Shown here: positions 25,703 through 35,000 of the stretch, in pieces
How the letters are laid out: each line of letters begins with the position of its first letter
Position numbering within the stretch: the first letter of the stretch is position 1
Source of the DNA: Pseudoduganella flava
GTDB taxonomy: Bacteria; Pseudomonadota; Gammaproteobacteria; Burkholderiales; Burkholderiaceae_D
Length of the DNA stretch: 64,000 nt
Direction: 5' to 3'
Assembly (NCBI RefSeq): GCF_007830495.1
Contig: NZ_VLKW01000008.1
Location: 279,787 to 343,786 of the forward strand
Program-made: the position numbers and the translations under genes
Notes under the pieces: generated by a model
What the model saw: the letters and a program-made list of their open reading frames with translations, nothing else
Told to the model about the DNA's origin: nothing
The model's database searches: none

Positions 25703-26191
25703 TCATGTCAGCCGGCGCTCGCGCCGCGCGGCGAACGATTTCTCGAAGAACGCACCCAGCATCTGCTCGAGCCGTTCCGGCGTCAGCTGGTTGCAGGCGA
25801 TCGTGCCGCCTTCCTTGCCGGAACCGTCGCGGGCATGGCGGTCGAACACGCTTTCCCATTCCAGCAGGCAGCTGCTCTCGATCGCGGTGAAGGTCAGGGT
25901 GCACGCATCGCGACCCGCATGGGCGGCCAGCCGGTTCTTGTCCGGCACGAAGGTCAGGCGCACGAAGTCGCTCCAGCCGTCGTTGCCTTCCTCGATCTTG
26001 CCGTCGTAGTCATGCTCGTACATCTGCTTGCGCATCGCGGCGAACTGCGGGCGGATGACGTTTTCCAGCGTGAGCCGGTACTGTTCGCGAAAGTCGAGCC
26101 GGGCCTGGCGCGCGGCCTGTTCCTGCGCGGCCTGCTGGGCGGCGGCAAGGTCCGCCTCGTGCTTGATCGCGGCTTTGGTAAAAATGGACAT
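25703..26191 (-). CDS. Hypothetical protein
   Basis: 162 residues, not recognised. An Ala/Gln-rich helix (ADLAAAQQAAQEQAARQARL) that may form a coiled coil is followed by an alpha/beta part with SDFVRLTFVPDK, then LTFTAIESSCLLEWESVFDR, and a basic C-terminus. ATG at 26191 is chosen because the upstream in-frame extension is not protein-like; the ribosome site is weak. It lies divergent from the chemoreceptor gene. No function is proposed. Confidence 0.65.
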   Translation of the reverse strand: MSIFTKAAIKHEADLAAAQQAAQEQAARQARLDFREQYRLTLENVIRPQFAAMRKQMYEHDYDGKIEEGNDGWSDFVRLTFVPDKNRLAAHAGRDACTLTFTAIESSCLLEWESVFDRHARDGSGKEGGTIACNQLTPERLEQMLGAFFEKSFAARRERRLT

Positions 26192-26406
26192 CTGTGGCGT
26201 GGACTGAAAAACATCAGTGTACACAAAGTGCAAGACAGCGTTGCACGGACGCGCCACCTGCCGCCGTCGAAGTGTGAAAATCTGTGAGATTTCAAAAAGC
26301 CGGTGGTAGCATTGGCTTACGGCATTTTTGCTTGCCATCTCTCGGCCCCCAACCCCGTCCGAACGCCGCGGCCCCTCCGGCCGCCCGCTTTTTATCTTTC
26401 GATCCC

Positions 26407-27981
26407 ATGAAACTAGCTAATCTGAAAATTGGCGTTCGCCTGTCTTTGCTCGCCGCATTCTTCCTAGTCACCGTGCTGCTGGTTGGCTTCACGGGCTGGA
26501 ACGCGCTGCGCGACATGAACCAGCGTAACGCGGCCGGCTTCGCCGAAGCGGGCCAGCTGATGGAGGCCGTGGACAGTGCCCGCTCGGCCCAGGTCGAGTT
26601 CAAGGTGCAGGTGCAGGAGTGGAAGAACATCCTGCTGCGCGGCAAGGACGCGGCCACGCTGGAAAAATACACGAAGGCGTTCGGCACCAGCGGTGAAGCC
26701 ACCACTGCCGAGCTGAAGGAACTGAAGGGCACGATGGCCAAGCTGGGCCTGGAGACGGCAGCCGTCGACGAGGCGCTGCGCGTCCATGGCGAACTGGTGC
26801 AGCGCTACATGCAGGCGCTGAAGCAGTTCGACGGCGCCGACCCGCAGGGCGCGCAAAAGGTCGATGCGCTCGTCAAGGGCATGGACCGCGAGCCCACCGA
26901 GAAGATCGATGCCATCGTCGCCGCGATCCAGAAGGAAGCCACCGCGCGCGTGAAGGCCGTCGAGGAGCAGAACGACAGCGTCTACCGCAATTCCGTGCTG
27001 GTGCTGCTGGCGCTGCTGGCCGCGGCCGTGGCGTTCGGCTCGCTGATCGTCGTGATGCTGATCCGCGGGATCACCGTGCCGCTGTCCCGGGCGCTGGAGA
27101 TCGCGCAGGAAGTGGCCGCCGGCGACTTGCGCAACGACGTGCAGAGCTCGCGGCAGGACGAGATCGGCGAGCTGCTGCGCGCGCTGTCGACGATGAGCGG
27201 AAATCTGTCGAACATCGTGGCGCGGGTGCGCACCGGCACGCAGGCGATCTCGCTGGCGTCCGCTGAAATCGCCACCGGCAACGCGGACCTGTCGGCCCGC
27301 ACCGAGACGCAGGCCAGCTCGCTGGAAGAGACGGCATCGTCGATGAGCGAGCTGACGAGCACCGTGCGCCAGAACAGCGACAACGCCAATACGGCGGCGC
27401 AGCTGGCCGAACAGGCCACGGCCGTGTCCACCCGCGGCAGCGCCACGGTGGCCGAGGTGGTCGCGACGATGAGCACGATCAACGGCACGTCCGGCAAGAT
27501 CGCCGAGATCATCGGCGTCATCGACGGTATCGCGTTCCAGACCAATATCCTCGCGCTGAATGCGGCGGTCGAGGCGGCGCGGGCGGGCGAGCAGGGCCGC
27601 GGCTTCGCCGTCGTTGCCGGCGAAGTGCGCAACCTGGCGCAGCGCTCGTCGCTGGCCGCGAAGGAGATCCGCGAGCTGATCACCGCTTCCGTGTCGGAAG
27701 TGGAAACGGGCCGCGCGCTGGTGGACCGTGCCGGCGCGACGATGCGCGAAGTGCTCGACAGCGTGCAGCAGGTGACGGCCGTCGTGCAGCAGATCTCGCT
27801 GGCGTCCGGCGAGCAGCAGCAGGGCATCGAGCAGATCGGCGAGGCCGTGTCGTTCATCGACAGCGCCACGCAGCAGAATGCCGCGCTGGTCGAGGAGGCC
27901 GCCGCGGCAGCCGAATCGCTGCGCGAGCAGGCCCGCCAGCTGGACGACGCGGTGGCCGTGTTCAAGCTGCGCGGCGTGTAA
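26407..27981 (+). CDS. Methyl-accepting chemotaxis protein
   Basis: A 524-residue chemoreceptor. TM1 is about residues 10-30 (LSLLAAFFLVTVLLVGFTGW), followed by a periplasmic four-helix-bundle sensor, TM2 about 196-218, a HAMP domain, and a cytoplasmic signalling coil with the hairpin tip IAFQTNILALNAAVEAARAG, then EQGRGFAVVAGEVRNLAQRS. It relays ligand binding to CheA/CheW. There is no C-terminal pentapeptide for CheR docking. The ligand cannot be predicted. It is an isolated gene, with no che genes nearby. Confidence 0.95.
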   Translation: MKLANLKIGVRLSLLAAFFLVTVLLVGFTGWNALRDMNQRNAAGFAEAGQLMEAVDSARSAQVEFKVQVQEWKNILLRGKDAATLEKYTKAFGTSGEATTAELKELKGTMAKLGLETAAVDEALRVHGELVQRYMQALKQFDGADPQGAQKVDALVKGMDREPTEKIDAIVAAIQKEATARVKAVEEQNDSVYRNSVLVLLALLAAAVAFGSLIVVMLIRGITVPLSRALEIAQEVAAGDLRNDVQSSRQDEIGELLRALSTMSGNLSNIVARVRTGTQAISLASAEIATGNADLSARTETQASSLEETASSMSELTSTVRQNSDNANTAAQLAEQATAVSTRGSATVAEVVATMSTINGTSGKIAEIIGVIDGIAFQTNILALNAAVEAARAGEQGRGFAVVAGEVRNLAQRSSLAAKEIRELITASVSEVETGRALVDRAGATMREVLDSVQQVTAVVQQISLASGEQQQGIEQIGEAVSFIDSATQQNAALVEEAAAAAESLREQARQLDDAVAVFKLRGV

Positions 27982-28015
27982 CGGCGCCACGCAGGGCCGC
28001 CGCCGGCGGCTCTGC

Positions 28016-28021
28016 GATAAT
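28016..28021 (+). promoter_or_regulatory. -10 element GATAAT of the redoxin-oxygenase gene
   Basis: GATAAT follows a GC-rich stem (27991-28015, arms GCAGGGCCGCC and GGCGGCTCTGC with one wobble) and lies 27 bp before the ATG. The stem could end the chemoreceptor transcript but lacks a T-tract. Confidence 0.45.
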
Positions 28022-28048
28022 GCGCTATCCCGATCTTGAGGCAAGCGC

Positions 28049-29155
28049 ATGACCATTCCCACCTGGCTGCCGGGCGACCCGGTGCCCGACTTCGCCGTCC
28101 GCTCCAGCAACAGCGCGAAGTTCCACTTCAACACGGCGGCCGGCCGCCATATCGTGCTGACGTTCTACGGCAGCGCGGCGAACGACACCGGCCGCGCCAT
28201 CAATGCGCACATCGCCGCGCAGCGCGCATTGTTCGACGACGAGCACGTGTGCTGGTTCGGCATCAGCGTCGATCCCGACGATGAACGCCTGGCGCGCGTG
28301 GCGCAGATCACCCCCGGCATCCGCTACTTCTGGGACTTCGACCGCGCCGTCAGCACGCGCTACGGCGCCGTGCGCGGCACCACCGACGGCAAGCTGGAAT
28401 ACGCGCCGTTCACGCTCGTGCTCGACCCGATGCTGCGCGTGCTGGCCTGTATTCCGGTCGCTTCCGCAGGCCAGCACGCCGAGGCGCTGGAGCGCGTGCT
28501 TGCCCGCCTGCCGGCGCCGCCTGCCACGCCGGCCCCGGTGCTGGTGCTGCCGCGCGTGTTCGAGCCTGAATTCTGCCGCCAGTTGATCGGCCTGTACGAG
28601 CGCCATGGCGGCACCGAGTCCGGCTTCATGCGCGAAGTGGACGGCAAGACGGTTGGCGTGCTGGAGAGCAGCTTCAAGCGCCGCCAGGATTTCACGTTCG
28701 ACGCGGGCGACGACTTCGAACCGCTGCGCGCCGCCGTGCGCGCCCGCCTGACGCGCCGGCTGGTGCCGGAAATCCGCAAGGCGTTCCAGTTCGACGCGAC
28801 GCGCATCGAGCGCTACATCGTGGCCTGCTACGACGGCGCGGCGGGCGGCTTCTTCCGCGCCCACCGCGACAACACGACGCCGGGCACGGCCCACCGCCGC
28901 TTTGCCTGCACGATCAATCTGAACGCCGAGGACTACGACGGCGGCGAGCTGCGCTTCCCCGAATTCGGCGCGCAGACATACCGCGCGCCGACCGGCGGCG
29001 CCGTCGTCTTCTCATGCTCGCTGCTGCACGAGGCAACGCCCGTCACGCGCGGCCGGCGCTACGCGTTCCTGCCGTTCCTGTACGACGACGCGGCGGCGGC
29101 CATCCGAGCCCGCAACCAGCACACGCTGGTGGCCGCGCCGGGGAGCGCGCCATGA
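28049..29155 (+). CDS. Redoxin-like / 2OG-Fe(II) oxygenase fusion
   Basis: 368 residues in two domains. Residues 1-155 have an AhpC/TSA-like thioredoxin fold (PGDPVPDFAVRSSNS, GISVDPDDERLA, YFWDFDRAVSTRYGAV), but the usual peroxidatic-cysteine loop reads TFYGSAANDTGRA with no cysteine. Residues 165-360 are a prolyl-4-hydroxylase-like oxygenase with iron ligands H272, D274 and H327 and an arginine near 336 for 2-oxoglutarate. The oxygenase looks active, while the redoxin part is probably structural or a sensor. The target is unknown. It overlaps the SDR gene by four bases. Confidence 0.88.
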   Translation: MTIPTWLPGDPVPDFAVRSSNSAKFHFNTAAGRHIVLTFYGSAANDTGRAINAHIAAQRALFDDEHVCWFGISVDPDDERLARVAQITPGIRYFWDFDRAVSTRYGAVRGTTDGKLEYAPFTLVLDPMLRVLACIPVASAGQHAEALERVLARLPAPPATPAPVLVLPRVFEPEFCRQLIGLYERHGGTESGFMREVDGKTVGVLESSFKRRQDFTFDAGDDFEPLRAAVRARLTRRLVPEIRKAFQFDATRIERYIVACYDGAAGGFFRAHRDNTTPGTAHRRFACTINLNAEDYDGGELRFPEFGAQTYRAPTGGAVVFSCSLLHEATPVTRGRRYAFLPFLYDDAAAAIRARNQHTLVAAPGSAP

Positions 29156-29958
29156 AGCTGCAGGGCAGGGTGGCCGTCGTCACGGGCGCGGCCAGCGGCA
29201 TCGGCCGCGCGCTGGCGCTGGCACTGGCCCGGCGCGGTTGTCACCTGGCGCTGGCCGACATCGACGAGGCGGGCGCGCAGTCGACGGCGCGGGACGCGCA
29301 GGCGCTCGGCGTGCGCGCGACGCACCACCGGCTGGACGTGGCCAGCCGCGATGCCGTGAAGGCTTTCGCGCCGGCCGTGCAGGCGGCGCACGGCCGCGTC
29401 GACCTGCTGTGCAACGTGGCCGGCGTGGCGCTGGGAGGGCGTTTCGAGCAGGTCAGCGAGGAAGACTTCGACTGGCTGATGGAGATTAACTTCCACGCCG
29501 TCGTGCGCATGACGCGGGCGTTCCTGCCGCTGCTGCACGCCAGCGACGACGCGCGCATCGTCAACATCTCCAGCCTGTGGGGCCTGGTCTCGCCACCGGG
29601 CGAGGCGGCCTACTCGGCCAGCAAGTTCGCCGTGCGCGGCTTCTCGAACGCGCTGCGCCACGAGCTGGCCGGCACCACGGTCGGCGTGACGCTGGTGCAC
29701 CCGGGCGGCGTGGCGACATCGATCGCGAAGAACGTGCGTGTGCCGCCCGGCACGCCGCCGGAACGCATCGCCCGGCACCAGGCGAAGATGGAAAAGCTGC
29801 TGCGCATGCCGCCGGACCGCGCCGCGCACCTGATCGTCACCGGCGTCGAGCGGCGCCGGGCGCGCATCCTCGTTGGCGGCGACGCAAAGTTCGTCGCGCT
29901 GCTCGAGCGGCTGGTGCCGGTGCATCACTGGCGGGTGATGAAGGCGCTGTTGGGTTGA
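29152..29958 (+). CDS. Short-chain dehydrogenase/reductase
   Basis: 268-residue Rossmann enzyme. TGAASGIGRALALAL is the nucleotide-binding motif; NVAGVALGG is the NNAG-like motif; the catalytic set is S (IVNISSLWG), Y and K (YSASK). A classical SDR, NADP(H) or NAD(H)-dependent, with an unknown alcohol or ketone substrate. The C-terminal RARILVGGDAKFVALLERL matches a subgroup often annotated as acyl- or sterol-type reductases. The start overlaps the oxygenase stop (ATGA), so the two are translated together and may act on one metabolite. Confidence 0.92.
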   Translation: MKLQGRVAVVTGAASGIGRALALALARRGCHLALADIDEAGAQSTARDAQALGVRATHHRLDVASRDAVKAFAPAVQAAHGRVDLLCNVAGVALGGRFEQVSEEDFDWLMEINFHAVVRMTRAFLPLLHASDDARIVNISSLWGLVSPPGEAAYSASKFAVRGFSNALRHELAGTTVGVTLVHPGGVATSIAKNVRVPPGTPPERIARHQAKMEKLLRMPPDRAAHLIVTGVERRRARILVGGDAKFVALLERLVPVHHWRVMKALLG

Positions 29959-30010
29959 GCGCCGTTCAGGCGCAATCCTCCCTTCGATCTGTCCATGGAA
30001 GGAGAATCGA

Positions 30011-30097
30011 ATGCGTGCCGCACTAAATCGGGCCGCGAGCGTTACCGGACAAGTGACCGGACAGCGCTACCGCGCCGCGGCAGGAGTCGCCGCATGA
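30011..30097 (+). CDS. Predicted 28-residue leader ORF coupled to GNAT gene
   Basis: ATG at 30011 follows GGAAGGAGAATCGA, one of the best ribosome sites in the window. The ORF encodes 28 residues rich in Ala and Arg (start MRAALNRAASV), and its TGA overlaps the ATG of the GNAT gene in the pattern ATGA. It may be a regulatory leader rather than a functional peptide. Too short for homology reasoning. Confidence 0.5.
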   Translation: MRAALNRAASVTGQVTGQRYRAAAGVAA

Positions 30098-30582
30098 GCA
30101 GCGTCGCGTTGCGCGCCGCGGCGCCTGCCGACACAGCCGCCATGCTGGCGCTCCTGCAAACCGTCGCAGCGGAGGGGGACGCGCTCCCCTTCCTCGAAGG
30201 GCTCGATGGGGATTTCATCGCGTCGCAATGGCTGCGGGCGGCAGGTTGTGTCGTGGCTTGCCGCGGTGCCGTGCTGCTGGGGATGTACCGCTACGGTACG
30301 ATCATGCCCGGCCGCGGCAGCCATATTTGCACGGCGACTTTCGCCGTGAGCCCGGACGCGCGAGGGCAGGGGATCGGCCGTGCCCTCGTCACGCATTGCC
30401 TCGATGCCGCGAAGGCCGCGGGTTACCAGGCCATGCAGTTCAACCAGGTGGTCAGCACCAACCATGCCGCGCTCGCGCTGTACCGGAGCCTCGGGTTCAT
30501 CGAAGCCGGTTGCATCCCCGCTGCGTTCCGGCATGACCAGCTCGGCTATGTGGATGCTTACGTGATGTACCGAAGGCTCTAG
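30094..30582 (+). CDS. GNAT-family N-acetyltransferase
   Basis: 162 residues. Motif A, VSPDARGQGIGRALVTHCLD, binds acetyl-CoA; the C-terminal FNQVVSTNHAALALYRSLGF is motif B. The substrate, an amine or amino acid, is unknown. AGGAGTCGCCGC precedes ATG at 30094. The start is overlapped by the stop of the 28-residue leader ORF, so initiation may depend on ribosomes finishing the leader. It is convergent with the Rrf2 gene. Confidence 0.88.
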   Translation: MSSVALRAAAPADTAAMLALLQTVAAEGDALPFLEGLDGDFIASQWLRAAGCVVACRGAVLLGMYRYGTIMPGRGSHICTATFAVSPDARGQGIGRALVTHCLDAAKAAGYQAMQFNQVVSTNHAALALYRSLGFIEAGCIPAAFRHDQLGYVDAYVMYRRL

Positions 30583-30626
30583 CACGGTGCCTGCGCCGGG
30601 CGCAGTTTCCCCGGCTCGGGTCCGGC

Positions 30627-31061
30627 TCAGGCCTTGCGTTTGCGCGGCTGCGCCTTGACCGTCTTCGCCAGGTCGGCCAGCGTCACGCTGCCGAAGCGCT
30701 GCAGCAGCATCTGCTCCGCCTCGCGCAGCGCATCGCCCAGCGCCGCGTTGACGGCGCGCTCGACCAGGCAGTCCGCATGCTCGTCCGTCGTGCCCAGCGC
30801 GAAAACGGGCGGATCGCCCAGCGCGTGGTGGATGTCCAGCAGCGTGATCTCGGCCAGCGGCCGCGCCAGCGCCCAGCCGCCGCCATGGCCCTTGCCCGAC
30901 TGGACGTAACCCTGTTCGCGCAGACCCGCCATCGTCCGGCGCACGACCACGGGATTCGTGTTCAGCATGCCGGCGATCGTCTCGGACGTGGCGGGGGTGT
31001 CCAGGCTGTCCATGTGGATCAGCACGTGGAGCATGCGGGAAAGGCGGCTGTCGTGTCTCAT
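30627..31061 (-). CDS. Rrf2-family transcriptional regulator
   Basis: 144 residues from ATG at 31061 (MRHDSRLSRMLHVL, the typical N-terminus). The helix-turn-helix lies near TSETIAGMLNTNPVVVRRTM, followed by the wing GHGGGWALARPLAEITLLD. Only one cysteine is visible in the effector part, so an iron-sulphur cluster as in IscR or NsrR is unlikely; it resembles the YwnA-like branch that senses electrophiles or oxidants by thiol chemistry. It is divergent from the flavin reductase gene, with an ATGTA...TACAT palindrome between them. Confidence 0.85.
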   Translation of the reverse strand: MRHDSRLSRMLHVLIHMDSLDTPATSETIAGMLNTNPVVVRRTMAGLREQGYVQSGKGHGGGWALARPLAEITLLDIHHALGDPPVFALGTTDEHADCLVERAVNAALGDALREAEQMLLQRFGSVTLADLAKTVKAQPRKRKA

Positions 31062-31141
31062 GGCCGCGATCATAGCAAGAAAGCCGTCAGGCTGGAACTT
31101 GTGTAACTCTGTTTGTTGCATGAATGCGGATTTGCGTTATC

Positions 31142-31162
31142 ATGTAACTCTCGAAAGTACAT
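31142..31162. promoter_or_regulatory. Candidate Rrf2 operator
   Basis: ATGTAACT and AAAGTACAT form an imperfect inverted repeat immediately before the AAGGAG ribosome site of the reductase gene. TGTAACTCT is also repeated directly at about 31102. ATGTA-N-TACAT patterns are typical of Rrf2 targets. Repression of the reductase is inferred. Confidence 0.6.
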
Positions 31163-31174
31163 AAGGAGCGAGTC

Positions 31175-32086
31175 ATGATGGATCCGATGTTCGATGCGAT
31201 CGTTGTCGGCGGCGGCTTTGCCGGACTGTCCGGCGCACTGCAGCTGGCGCGGGCGCGGCGCCGCGTGCTGCTGGTGGATGCGGGCGAACCGCGCAACCGC
31301 TTTGCCGCCAGCGCCCACGGCTTTCTCGGGCACGACGGCAAGCCGCCCCATCAGATCCGCGCGGAAGGACGCGCTCAGCTGGCGGCCTATCCCACGGTGG
31401 CGTTCGCGGATGGCGTGGCCGCCGATGCGCAGGCGGTGGACGGCGGCTTCGTTGTCGCGTTCGATACGGCGGAAGGGCGCCGCGAGGAGCGCGGACGCCG
31501 CTTGCTGCTGGCAACGGGCGTACGCGACGAGCTGCCGCCACTGCCCGGCATGACGGAGCGGTGGGGCCACACGGTGATCCACTGCCCGTACTGCCACGGC
31601 TACGAAGTGGCCGGGCGCACGCTGGGCATCCTCGGCGGCGATCCGATGACGGCGTACAAGGCGGCGATCATTCCGGACTGGGGCCCGGCGATCCTGTTCA
31701 CGCAGGGCGAGGAGGTGGCGGCGGAGCAGGTAGCCGTGCTGGCCGCGCGCGGCGTGACGATTGAGCGCACGCCCGTCGTCGCTCTGCTGGGCGGCGCGCC
31801 GGAACTGGAGGCCGTGCGCCTCGCCGACGGCCGGCAGGTGGCGCTGGGCGCGCTGTTCGTGTCGCCACGGACGCAGCCCGCCAGCCCGCTTGCCGCGCAG
31901 CTGGGCTGTGCGTTCGACGATGGCCCGTTCGGCCCCGTCCTGCGCGTCGACGACACCAAGCGCACGACGGTGCCTGGCGTGTTCGCGGCCGGCGACGTGG
32001 CCGCCGCGATGCACAGCGGTATCCTGGCCGCTGCGGCCGGGGCACTGGCGGGCGTGCACACCCACCATTCGCTGGTGTTTGGCTAG
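31175..32086 (+). CDS. Thioredoxin-reductase-like NAD(P)/FAD oxidoreductase
   Basis: 303 residues. The FAD motif is IVVGGGFAGLSGALQLARAR, the redox-active pair CPYC sits in HCPYCHGYEVAG near residue 140, and GVFAAGDVAAAM binds the flavin ribityl chain. Compared with thioredoxin reductase, the NADPH-binding region has GILGGDPM rather than GGGxSA, so it may belong to the ferredoxin- or small-molecule-disulfide-dependent group. Paired with a divergent Rrf2 regulator, it is likely an oxidative-stress or electrophile-response enzyme. AAGGAG precedes the ATG. Its stop overlaps the convergent NRPS stop by four bases. Confidence 0.9.
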   Translation: MMDPMFDAIVVGGGFAGLSGALQLARARRRVLLVDAGEPRNRFAASAHGFLGHDGKPPHQIRAEGRAQLAAYPTVAFADGVAADAQAVDGGFVVAFDTAEGRREERGRRLLLATGVRDELPPLPGMTERWGHTVIHCPYCHGYEVAGRTLGILGGDPMTAYKAAIIPDWGPAILFTQGEEVAAEQVAVLAARGVTIERTPVVALLGGAPELEAVRLADGRQVALGALFVSPRTQPASPLAAQLGCAFDDGPFGPVLRVDDTKRTTVPGVFAAGDVAAAMHSGILAAAAGALAGVHTHHSLVFG

Positions 32087-35000
32087 TGTCCCAGGGCGCG
32101 GCGGCGCGCGCGCAACGGTGACTTGCGCAGCGCCGGCGGGGGCGGGACGGGAGACGTCGGCAGCAGCGCCAGTTCGCCGCCCGCGCCGAGCACATGGCGT
32201 GCGCGGGCCGGTGCCTGCCGCGCCACGCCGCCGTGACAGGCCCGCGGCGCCGACTGCAGGCGCATGGGCGGCGGCAGCGCGGGGGCGGGGGAGGAAGCGA
32301 GTATCTCGGCCGGTGCCGTGGGCGCTTGTATGACCGCGGTGCCCGCAGCGGCGGCATCCAGCGTGCCGTCCACCCGCCAGCAAGCCCGCACGCCGGTGCG
32401 GAACAGCCGTTCCCCCGGCGCGAGCGGATGGACGACGAAGCGCCGTGCCGTCAGGTCCGGGCGGTTCAGGTAAGCGGCCGCGAGACCGGGCCCGCCCACG
32501 TGCACCTCGCCGGCCACGCCGATCGGCGCCGGCAGGCCGCGCGCGTCCAGCACGTACAGCGCGATGTCCGCCAGCGGACGGCCGACGGTGCCGCCGTCCG
32601 GGCCGCCATCCGCACCTGCCGGATCGAGCGCACGCCACGTCGCGTGGATGCCGACTTCCGCACTGCCGTGCAGCGCATGCATGCGCGGCGGTACGCTGCG
32701 CCGTGCCAGCCAGGCGGCAAGCATGTCGGCCGGCGGCGCGTCGCCGCGGAAGATCACGTGGCGCAGTGCCAGTTCGGCAGGATGGCGCTTGTCCGCACGG
32801 GCCAGTTGCGCGAACTGGCCGGCACGCTGGTTCAGTACCGTGACCCGTTCGCGCTCGAGCAGCCGGAGGAGGCGGGGCGCCGAGCGGCTTGCGGCAGGCG
32901 GCACCAGGACGGCGCGCGCGCCCGTCACCAGCGCGCCCCACAGCTCCCACACGAACAGGTCCGACGCGGGCGATGCACAGACGGCCCAGGCATCGTCGGC
33001 GCCGCAATCGATGTGCGCGAACGTGGCCGGGAACAGCCGCGTCACGTTGCGGTGCGCCAGCGGCACGCCGGCGCCGCTGCGGCCGTGGACGATCCACGCC
33101 AGGTGCGCCGGCGTCGTCGCCGATGCCGGGTTCGCACGCGGCATCGCCCGCCATGGTCCCGCTTCGTCCAGCCGCAGCACGGCGGCGGACCCGTCCGGCA
33201 CGGCGACGCCGGATTCCGTCAGCAGCACGCGGGCACCGGTATCGGCCAGCACGAACGCCAGCCGCTCGGCGCTGGCCTGGCGGTCCACCGCGGCGCACGC
33301 GCCGCCCGCCTTCAGCACGGCCAGCGCCGCGACGGCCAGCGCCGTGCCGGCCGGCAGGTACAGCACCACCGGCTGGTCAGGTCCCACGCCCAACGCCTGC
33401 AGGTGGTGGGCGAGGCGATTCGCGCGCTCGTTCAATGCCTCGTAGGTCAGCCGCTCGGCACCACTGACCAGTGCGACCGCTTCCGGTGCTCGTGCCGCCG
33501 CCGCTTCCACCAGCCCATGCAGGCAGCCCTGGTCGGGCAGGGCTCGCGCCTCGGCAAAGCCCAGCAGACGGGCGCGCTCCGGCGCGGGCATCACGTCGAG
33601 CGCGGTGACCGGGCCCGTCGCCGCGTGTTCCAGCGCGTCGGCCAGCTTGTACAGCGCGCAGTCGAGGAAGTCGCCGATGCGCGCCGGGCCGATGGCGGCG
33701 TCGCCGCGCACCGTCAGGCGCAGGGCGCCGTCCACGTCGTCTACCGTCAGCACGAGCGGGCAGTCCGGCGCACTGGGCGGCGGCGCCGCGGCGGTGCCGT
33801 GGCGGTATTCGAGCAAGGCGTGGAAAGGTCCACAGGCCGCCGCTGCGGTGGGGCGATCGAGCAGCGTGGCCAATGCGGCGTGGGCGTTGCGCACGGCGTG
33901 GGCGGCATCCAGTCCGCCCAAGGTCAACCGCAACGGGAGCGCCGCGGCGGGGCCGGTCGCGCCCGAGCCGGCACACGTCGGCATGCCGGGCAGCACGGTG
34001 CCGAACGTGACGTCGTCCGTGCCGGCACCGCGCGCCAGCACGAGGGCCCACGCCACGTGGACCACGCCGGCCAGCATCACGACGAGCCGGCGTGCCTGGG
34101 CGCGCAGCCGCAGCGCCAGCGCGGGATCGACGTGGCGCCGTGCGGTGGCGGGCGTGCCGTGCGCCCGCGCGTGCAGGCCGAATGCGGATGTCGGCGTGTC
34201 GCCATCGGCATCGACGTACGCCACTGCGGCGCCGTGCGGCGGCGCTGCTGCCAGCGCGGCCAGCGTGGCCAGCGTGGGCCGGCGGCACAACCCCGTCACG
34301 TCGATCGCCATCCCGCGGTCGCGCAGCCTTGCCACGAGGCCCAGCGCGGCCGGCACGTCGGCCCCCAGCGCAAAGAAATCGTCGTGCCGGCCCACCCGCG
34401 GCAGTTTCAGCAGCGCGCACCACAGCGCGGCCAGTTCGCGCTCGGCGTCGCCCTGCGGCGCATCGTAGTCCTGCGCCGGATAGGCGGCCGGGCATGGTGC
34501 GGGCAGCGCGCGCCGATCGAGCTTGCCGTTGGCCGTCAGCGGCAGCGCATCGAGCCGCACGTAGGCGGCGGGCACCATGTACGGCGGCAGCGCGGCGCGG
34601 GCCAGCGCGTGCAGCTCGGCCGGCGCCGGCACCGGCTGCGCATCGGCCGGCGTCACGTACGCAACCAGGCCGCCATCGTCGGCGATGACGACGGCCGCGC
34701 CCACGCGCGGATGCCTCACCAGGCACGCTTCCACGTCGCCCGGTTCGACCCGGTGGCCGTGCACCTTCAGCTGGCCGTCGATGCGGCCGAGGAAGTCGAG
34801 GGCGCCATCCGGCAGCCGCGCGACCAGGTCGCCGGTGCGGTACATGCGCTGCCCGCCGACGGTGACGAAGCATTCCTCGGTGTGGTCGGGGCGGTTCAGG
34901 TAGCCCCGCGCCAGCCGCGCGCCGCCGATGTACAGCTCACCCGGCTCGCCCGCTGCGACCGGGAGCCCTTGCGCATCGAGCACGGCGACGCTTGTCCCGG

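Noticed and set aside
27991..28015. Intrinsic terminator after the chemoreceptor gene
   Set aside because: The stem is good but is followed by GATAATGCGC rather than a T-tract; reported only as context for the next promoter.
29995..30093. Upstream start at 29995 for the GNAT gene
   Set aside because: The extension is Arg-rich and not GNAT-like, while AGGAGTCGCCGC precedes ATG at 30094.
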